From Vannielia litorea (lineage in GTDB: Bacteria; Pseudomonadota; Alphaproteobacteria; Rhodobacterales; Rhodobacteraceae), in assembly GCF_019801175.1 (NCBI RefSeq), contig NZ_JAHVJR010000001.1:806001-870000 (forward strand): a stretch of DNA of 64,000 nucleotides. Direction: 5' to 3'. Under the pieces are notes generated by a model. The model searched no databases. It had not been told where the DNA came from and was given only the letters and a program-made list of their open reading frames with translations. Made by a program: the position numbers and the translations under genes. Positions 59,469 to 64,000 of this stretch are shown here, piece after piece; the first letter of the stretch is position 1, and every line of letters starts with the position of its first letter.

Positions 59469-59469
59469 T

Positions 59470-59844
59470 TTAGTGGAAGCCCCATTTGGCGGGCAGGGCG
59501 AGGCCGACGGCCTGACAGGTCTGCTCCTGCTCGGCCACGAGCCGGGCGGCGCCGCTGATCTGGCCGGCGTCCTTCAGCATCTGCCGGGCGCGGGTTTGGG
59601 CCGTTTGGGCGACATAGTCGAGATCGGTGGAAAGCGCGGGCGCAAGATCCTTGGCGGCGGCGAGGTAGAGGTTGTCGAGGTCGGCCGCCATAGGGTCGCT
59701 CTTATCGGCCTGATGGGCCGCGACGCCCCGCCAGTATCCGGCGCAATCGGCGGCGAGAAAGGGCAGATCCTCATGCTCGGAGAGGTCATGCGCCGTGGCG
59801 GGCGCGGCGAGGAGCAGGAGGGTCAGGGATGAGCGGAGCAGCAT
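59470..59844 (-). CDS. Small secreted protein in the cobS-cobT interval (a)
   Basis: 124 aa. Signal peptide 1-18 (LLRSSLTLLLLAAPATA). Mature helical protein with two cysteines (FLAADCAGYWRGVAA and EQTCQAVGLALP) and many Ala/Asp/Gln; no family recognised. The start is ATG 59844 because an earlier start would remove the N-terminal signal position. It follows protein (b) by 23 bp on the minus strand, probably one operon with cobS. Confidence 0.65.
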   Translation of the reverse strand: MLLRSSLTLLLLAAPATAHDLSEHEDLPFLAADCAGYWRGVAAHQADKSDPMAADLDNLYLAAAKDLAPALSTDLDYVAQTAQTRARQMLKDAGQISGAARLVAEQEQTCQAVGLALPAKWGFH

Positions 59845-59867
59845 GGGCGCATCAGGCCCCGGCGGGC

Positions 59868-60242
59868 TCAGCCCGTCAAGAGCGCGGCGCAGCTGGCGAT
59901 CTGGGCTTCGGCGCGGGTGGCGGCCCAATGGGCATCTGCGCTGTCGTCATTGAAGGTGGCGCGGGTGAGCAGCACCCGCTGGGCGTGTTTGGCCTCGATC
60001 CGGCGGGCCAGCACCTCGCGCCCGGCCGAAGGGGGCATGACCGCCTCCAGCAGAGAGATCATCGCGGCACGGCGGCGGGTGGTTTGCTCAAGCTCGGGGT
60101 GGGGCAGAAGCCATTGGTGCTCCATCAGTGCAGAGAAGCGCCCGGTGCAGGTGGCGAAGGTCATCTCGAGCGGCTCGGCCTGCGCCGGTGCTGCGGATAT
60201 TGCCAGAAGCCCTGTAAGGGCGATTGTTTTTATTCTGCCCAT
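59868..60242 (-). CDS. Small secreted protein in the cobS-cobT interval (b)
   Basis: 124 aa. Signal peptide 1-22 (ALTGLLAISAAPAQA). Mature part helical, with Cys in FATCTGRFSALMEHQWLLPH and a second Cys near the end (AQIASCAALLTG). Same length and general layout as protein (a), suggesting distant paralogy, but identity is low. I do not recognise it. A 142-bp gap to protein (c) upstream leaves room for a promoter. Confidence 0.65.
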   Translation of the reverse strand: MGRIKTIALTGLLAISAAPAQAEPLEMTFATCTGRFSALMEHQWLLPHPELEQTTRRRAAMISLLEAVMPPSAGREVLARRIEAKHAQRVLLTRATFNDDSADAHWAATRAEAQIASCAALLTG

Positions 60243-60384
60243 GTAATGACCTTTGCGCCTTTCAGTGCGCCTGTCAAATGGGCAGTTTGAAAACTTTTAT
60301 GCGACTACACAGGCCCTGCCCTTGGGGGCAGACTGGCTGAATAAGGTTAATGCGGCGTGTCGAAGGCGGGCTTCAGCCCCCGGT

Positions 60385-60657
60385 TCATGCGTCGTCGACG
60401 CAGTCTTCGAGCCGGGAGGGCAGGCGGCCCACTTGCGGCGCGAGTTTAGCGGCGGAGTCGCCGAGCGCATCGAGGCCGCGCAGGGCCTTGTGCATCAGGT
60501 CGAGATCAGCCTCGAGCCGGGCGCGGCGCGGGCCTTCGGCAGAGGCAATGGCGGCCTCGGTCAGGGAGATGCAGGCGGTCACCACCGCCTGCGGGGTCGG
60601 CACCTGCGCGAGCGCGGGCGCGGTGCTCAGCAAGAGAGCGAGGGCCGCGGCCCTCAT
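60385..60657 (-). CDS. Small secreted protein overlapping cobS (c)
   Basis: 90 aa. Signal peptide 1-17 (AALALLLSTAPALA). Helical mature part with Cys in VVTACISLTEAAIA and a terminal EDCVDDA. Its ATG overlaps the cobS stop (ATGA), so it is translated from the cobS message. No family recognised. Size, Cys spacing and helical composition resemble proteins (a) and (b). Confidence 0.68.
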   Translation of the reverse strand: MRAAALALLLSTAPALAQVPTPQAVVTACISLTEAAIASAEGPRRARLEADLDLMHKALRGLDALGDSAAKLAPQVGRLPSRLEDCVDDA

Positions 60658-61625
60658 ACCGCCATCGAAACGGCGCTCTCCGGCAGTTCCTCGTCAAAGC
60701 AGCGCTGGTAGAACTCGGCCACCGTCTGGCGCTCCAGCTCGTCGCATTTGTTGAGGAAGGTCAGCCGGAAGGCATAGCCGATGTTGCGGAAGATCTCGGC
60801 GTTCTGCGCCCAGTTGATCACCGTCCGCGGGCTCATCACCGTAGAGAGATCGCCGTTCATGAAAGCGGTGCGCGTCAGGTCGGCGACCGTCACCATCTGG
60901 CTGATCTGCTTGCGGCCCTTCTCGGTGTTGTAATGCGGCGACTTGGCCAGCACGATCGCGGCCTCGGCATCATGGCGCAGGTAGTTCAGCGTGGCGACGA
61001 GGTTCCAACGGTCCATCTGCGCCTGGTTGATCTGCTGGGTGCCGTGGTAGAGGCCGGTCGTATCGCCCAAGCCCACCGTGTTGGAGGTGGCGAAGAGGCG
61101 GAAATACTTGTTGGGCGTGATGATCTCGTTTTGGTCGAGCAGGGTGAGCTTGCCGTCATGCTCCAGCACCCGCTGGATGACGAACATCACGTCGGCGCGG
61201 CCCGCATCATACTCGTCGAAGACGATGGCAACGGGGTTGCGCAGCGCCCACGGCAGGATGCCCTCGTGGAATTCGGTGACCTGCTTGCCGTCTTTCAGCT
61301 TGATCGCATCCTTGCCGATCAGGTCGATCCGGCTGATGTGGCTGTCGAGGTTCACCCGGACGGCGGGCCAGTTGAGGCGGGCGGCGACCTGTTCGATATG
61401 GGTCGATTTGCCGGTGCCGTGGTAGCCCTGGATCATGACGCGGCGGTTGTGGCTGAACCCGGCCAGAATGGCGAGCGTGGTATCAGGGTCGAACTTGTAG
61501 GTGCTGTCGATGTCGGGCACCCGGTCGGTCGCCTCGGCGAAGCCCTTCACCACCATGTCGCTATCGATGCCAAAGGCCTCGCGCACGGAGATTTCTTCGG
61601 TGGGTTTCATCGCCTGATCGCTCAT
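60654..61625 (-). CDS. cobS: Aerobic cobaltochelatase subunit CobS
   Basis: 323-aa AAA+ ATPase that drives cobalt insertion with CobT and CobN. Walker A MIQGYHGTGKSTHIEQVA, Walker B VAIVFDEYDAGRADVM, sensor-1 region FRLFATSNTVGLGDTTGLYH and the arginine-rich lid region. N-terminal CobS segment REAFGIDSDMVVKGFAEATD present. Start ATG 61625 (ATG 61610 possible). First gene of a minus-strand operon with the small secreted genes. Confidence 0.96.
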   Translation of the reverse strand: MSDQAMKPTEEISVREAFGIDSDMVVKGFAEATDRVPDIDSTYKFDPDTTLAILAGFSHNRRVMIQGYHGTGKSTHIEQVAARLNWPAVRVNLDSHISRIDLIGKDAIKLKDGKQVTEFHEGILPWALRNPVAIVFDEYDAGRADVMFVIQRVLEHDGKLTLLDQNEIITPNKYFRLFATSNTVGLGDTTGLYHGTQQINQAQMDRWNLVATLNYLRHDAEAAIVLAKSPHYNTEKGRKQISQMVTVADLTRTAFMNGDLSTVMSPRTVINWAQNAEIFRNIGYAFRLTFLNKCDELERQTVAEFYQRCFDEELPESAVSMAV

Positions 61626-61838
61626 CGCCTCTGCCTTCGCCGCTAGCGCCGCAAGGGGCGGCGCGTGATCTATCAGTGGGGTGGTGCCTTATATCTCGGG
61701 CAGGTGCAAGGGCCGGGCGCCCCGCCGCACCGCAGGCGGAAATTCACCGGTGACAGACTGTTGCGTAAACCGCCCCGTGACACGCCTTGACGCAAGGGTT
61801 AGTGTGGCCGGGATTTGCTGCCACAGGTCAGAACACAA

Positions 61839-62396
61839 ATGCCTTTTTCAGGAGTTGTTTCCCGGTCGACGTCTGTCGTTTGCCTGTTGGTATTGATCTT
61901 TGCCCTTTTGCTGCCTCGGCCCGCACGGGCGGAGTTTACCCTGATCGACAGTCTCGGCGCGTGGTTCTTCTACACCCAGCGGGGTGTGGGGGCGAGCTAT
62001 GCCGCCTGTCAGGTGGTGAGCTGTGTGGATGGCACCTGCGGTTCCGGGCGCGGCGCGCGCACGCAGTTCTCGCTCTACGATGCGCGCGACGGGCGCGGGA
62101 TATTCCCCGAGTTCATCGCGCCCCGGCGGGTGCCGCCCGGCGGCGTGGCCCGGCTCAGCATCGGCGGGCAGGACTTCGTGATGAAGAACCTCTTCCCATC
62201 GCCGCAGTTCTACCTGCAGATCGAGAAGGTGGAGGATGCCAAGGCCGTTCTCGATTACCTCGTCGCGCTGGAAAAGGCCGATGGCAATGGCAAGTTCACC
62301 GTGGTGGACCCATATGGCTCGCGCTTCGAGTTCACTGCACGCGGAGTGACCGGCAGCCTCGACCGGATGATCCGGCGCTGCACGGCGCGCAACTGA
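61839..62396 (+). CDS. Secreted hypothetical protein with four cysteines
   Basis: 185 aa. Signal peptide about 1-31 (SVVCLLVLIFALLLPRPARA). Mature part begins EFTLIDSLGAWFFYTQRGVG and has a Cys cluster CQVVSCVDGTC plus a Cys near the end (RRCTARN). The middle is beta-rich with GGQDFVMKNLFPSPQFYLQI. No family recognised. Start chosen at ATG 61839; ATG 61815 would add eight residues. It is alone on the plus strand between cobS and the J-domain gene. Confidence 0.68.
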   Translation: MPFSGVVSRSTSVVCLLVLIFALLLPRPARAEFTLIDSLGAWFFYTQRGVGASYAACQVVSCVDGTCGSGRGARTQFSLYDARDGRGIFPEFIAPRRVPPGGVARLSIGGQDFVMKNLFPSPQFYLQIEKVEDAKAVLDYLVALEKADGNGKFTVVDPYGSRFEFTARGVTGSLDRMIRRCTARN

Positions 62397-62438
62397 ACGG
62401 CCGGCGCGGGCAAGCCCCGCGTCACCGGCCCTTCCGGC

Positions 62439-63068
62439 TCACTTGAAGCTGCGGCTGTCCTTGATCTGATCCCAGGCCCAGACCACCTCGGAGAGTTGCT
62501 CTTCCTGGCTGCGGTCGCCGCCGTTCATATCGGGGTGGAGCACCTTGATCAGCGACTTGTAGCACTTGCGGATCTCGGCCTTGGTCATGTTGTCCTTGGC
62601 TTCGAGAATCTCGATGGCCCGGCGCTCCGTAGGGGGCAGGCGGCGGCCGCCGCCGTTGCCTTTGCGGCCGGGGTTTTGAGTGGCGTTCTCGCCCAGCACC
62701 TGATGCGGATCATCCACGCCGAGCCGCGCCCATGCCTTCTCTTCGGCCGAGCGGCGGAAGGGCTTGGTATCGCGGTTCCAAACCCGGTCACTGTCGATCT
62801 GGGCTTCCATCTCTTCTTCGGTCGCGCCGTTGAAGAAGTTCCACTTCAGATTGTACTCGCGGACGTGCTCCTTGCAGAACCAGTAGTAGTCATCCAGCGT
62901 GTCGGGATTCTTGGGGGCCCGGTATTGCGCCGGCTCGTTGCAACCCTCGTGCTCGCAGGTGCGCTGCGAGGTCTCGAAGGCCCCAGACATGCCGCGACGC
63001 CCGCGCTGGCGCTTCTTCTTGTCCGAAGAAACGGACATATCGAAACCAAACGGATCGTCTCTGTTCAT
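62439..63068 (-). CDS. J-domain (DnaJ-like) protein
   Basis: 209 aa. The J domain is C-terminal (about 145-205) with the HPD motif in SLIKVLHPDMNGGDRSQ, instead of the N-terminal place in DnaJ. The N-terminal part holds a small Cys/His cluster (CEHEGCNEPAQY, WFCKEHVREYN) that could bind zinc, and YNLKWNFFNGATEEEMEAQ. This matches a Rhodobacterales/Rhizobiales J-protein type whose client is not known to me. It should stimulate Hsp70 ATPase. Start ATG 63068; divergent from bolA. Confidence 0.88.
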   Translation of the reverse strand: MNRDDPFGFDMSVSSDKKKRQRGRRGMSGAFETSQRTCEHEGCNEPAQYRAPKNPDTLDDYYWFCKEHVREYNLKWNFFNGATEEEMEAQIDSDRVWNRDTKPFRRSAEEKAWARLGVDDPHQVLGENATQNPGRKGNGGGRRLPPTERRAIEILEAKDNMTKAEIRKCYKSLIKVLHPDMNGGDRSQEEQLSEVVWAWDQIKDSRSFK

Positions 63069-63159
63069 GCCTGCAGCCCCATGTGTTTGGCATTGCTTCT
63101 CGACTCGGACCATGAATTTTAGTCTTTTCGCGCCGGGTGAGAAGGGGGCAGGAGAAAAA

Positions 63160-63405
63160 ATGACACTTGCATTGGAAATAGAAACGCGCCTGCGGGAGGC
63201 CTTTGCGCCAACAAGCCTAGAGGTGCTTGATGAAAGCGAGGCCCACCGGGGCCACGGCGGATATTCGCCGGACGGCTCGCACTTCAGGGTGCGCATGGTG
63301 GCCGAGGCGCTGGAAGGCAAGAGCCGGGTCGCCAAGCACCGCGCGGTGAACGCCGCGGTGGCAGACCTCTTCCCGCGCATCCACGCGCTGGCGATCGAGG
63401 TTTAG
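63160..63405 (+). CDS. bolA: BolA family protein
   Basis: 81-aa BolA with the KH-like fold: TLALEIETRLREAFAPTSLE, HRGHGGYSPDGSHFRVRMVA and KHRAVNAAVADLFPRIHALA. BolA proteins partner with monothiol glutaredoxin in [2Fe-2S] handling and affect shape and stress responses. The His residues for the cluster are in EAHRGHGG and SRVAKHRAV. Start ATG 63160 with GGGGCAGGAG upstream. It shares a 91-bp divergent promoter region with the J-domain gene. Confidence 0.94.
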   Translation: MTLALEIETRLREAFAPTSLEVLDESEAHRGHGGYSPDGSHFRVRMVAEALEGKSRVAKHRAVNAAVADLFPRIHALAIEV

Positions 63406-63495
63406 GGCGAGACTGGTCTCGCCTTCGTGCCAAGCTTGCCAGCGTCGCGTCGCGATCGTATTCTCTTGTCATACGTAAGATGCGAGGTGCAGCCC

Positions 63496-63777
63496 GTGGC
63501 CACGGCCCCCTATACCATCCGGCTCGATGACAGCCTGAAACGCGCGCTCGAAGCCGAGGCCGCGCTGGAGGATCGTCCGCCTGCCCAGCTTGCGGTGCAG
63601 GCCATTCGCGCGATGATCGAGGCGCGGCAAGCCAAGCGGACCGCGATCGAGGCCGCGCTGGCCGAGGCGGAGGCGGGCCGGTTCATCTCGCAGGATGCCA
63701 TGATGGCCTGGGTCGACAGTTGGGATACTGGCGACGAGTCACCGCCGCCCGGAGCCGATATTCTGCCTGACGCATGA
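63496..63777 (+). CDS. Antitoxin, ribbon-helix-helix type (ParD/CopG-like)
   Basis: 93 aa, starting GTG 63496 eight nt after GAGG. The N-terminal APYTIRLDDSLKRALEAEAA fits a ribbon strand plus first helix of an RHH repressor; the acidic C-terminal part (SQDAMMAWVDSWDTGDESPP) is the toxin-binding tail. Its stop overlaps the ATG of the next gene, the usual antitoxin-toxin coupling. Represses its own operon in known cases. Family assignment from pattern only. Confidence 0.8.
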   Translation: MATAPYTIRLDDSLKRALEAEAALEDRPPAQLAVQAIRAMIEARQAKRTAIEAALAEAEAGRFISQDAMMAWVDSWDTGDESPPPGADILPDA

Positions 63778-64000
63778 GCGTCGTCTTTCTCGTTAGTGCC
63801 GGGCAAGACATGGTCTGGTTCCGGCGCTATTATCGGGCAGTCTTTGCGGAGGGGAGCACGCGGGCCGGGGCGCATTTCAAGGCTGCCATCTCGACCCTTG
63901 AGGCGAACCCCTATGCCGGGCGGCGCAGCGAAGGCTTTGCCGAGGTGCGCGAGCTGCCGATCCCCCGAACGCCCTTTGTGCTGATCTACCGCGTCACGCC
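63774..64000 (+). CDS. Toxin, RelE/ParE family, 3'-truncated by the window edge
   Basis: At least 75 codons: MSVVFLVSAGQDMVWFRRYY, then HFKAAISTLEANPYAGRRSE and VRELPIPRTPFVLIYRV. The repeat of Pro-Tyr-Ala-Gly-Arg followed by R-x-L-P-I and LIYR is the RelE/ParE plasmid-stabilisation toxin pattern. ATGA overlap with the antitoxin. The end lies outside the window, so integrity of the C-terminus cannot be judged. Target (ribosome or gyrase) unknown. Confidence 0.82.
   Translation, partial: MSVVFLVSAGQDMVWFRRYYRAVFAEGSTRAGAHFKAAISTLEANPYAGRRSEGFAEVRELPIPRTPFVLIYRVT

Noticed and set aside
1..64000. tRNA, rRNA, tmRNA or CRISPR arrays
   Set aside because: No cloverleaf-like segments with T-loop consensus, no rRNA-like blocks, and no regularly spaced direct repeats were seen in the gaps.

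Overview
The window is a 64 kb stretch of GC-rich chromosome from an alphaproteobacterium, most likely a marine Rhodobacteraceae (Roseobacter group) member. The basis is gene order (amiC-mrcA-prfB; ftsW-murG-murC-...-murB-ddl-ftsQ-ftsA-ftsZ-lpxC-bamD-recN), aerobic cobaltochelatase genes cobS/cobT, a paaJABCDE phenylacetate block, DUF2484 proteins inside the mur cluster, and short intergenic boxes of a kind I associate with this group. No rRNA, tRNA, prophage, transposase or CRISPR was seen. The window is overwhelmingly core chromosome with a few accessory patches.

Layout. 0-7.8 kb: a 5'-truncated amidase, PBP1A, a VOC protein, release factor 2, an amidase-signature enzyme and a DUF2189 membrane protein. 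7.8-13.6 kb (mostly minus): an AEC permease, a coiled-coil membrane protein, a bactofilin/M23 endopeptidase pair, a DUF455 ferritin-like protein and a peroxiredoxin. 13.7-22.4 kb (plus): a large AsmA/YhdP-like protein, queA, an MFS transporter, a DUF924 protein and dihydrolipoyl dehydrogenase. 22.9-28.0 kb: the tightly coupled paa operon with a VOC gene inserted between paaA and paaB. 28.2-31.3 kb: a ceramidase-family membrane protein, a di-heme cytochrome c peroxidase, a DUF6151 protein and a small AT-richer orphan gene.

31.7-49.6 kb is the division and cell-wall (dcw) cluster. It is interrupted between murC and murB by an APC permease, four small membrane proteins (two of them DUF2484-like in tandem) and a 540-aa protein of unknown function with atypical base composition. 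It continues into lpxC, bamD and recN. 49.6-50.9 kb holds three tandem paralogous small secreted proteins with a perfect CtrA-type box in front. 50.9-56.6 kb: an FAD-linked oxidase, a CLC-family anion transport protein, DUF427 and aminopeptidase P. 56.8-61.6 kb: cobT and cobS, separated by three small secreted proteins and a flavin reductase. The end holds a secreted hypothetical protein, a J-domain protein divergent from bolA, and a toxin-antitoxin pair cut by the window edge.

The most interesting non-coding signal is a family of 130-215 bp imperfect palindromic intergenic elements. Five copies lie at about 0.95, 13.0, 28.1, 39.5 and 56.7 kb. Their 18-19 bp arms change together between copies, and three copies also carry a third repeat of one arm that could allow alternative pairing. 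A second family, a 22-bp box often next to a G-tract/C-tract hairpin, occurs seven times. Start codons were chosen from visible Shine-Dalgarno sequences and family lengths; functions come from recognised motifs read by eye, with no database search.
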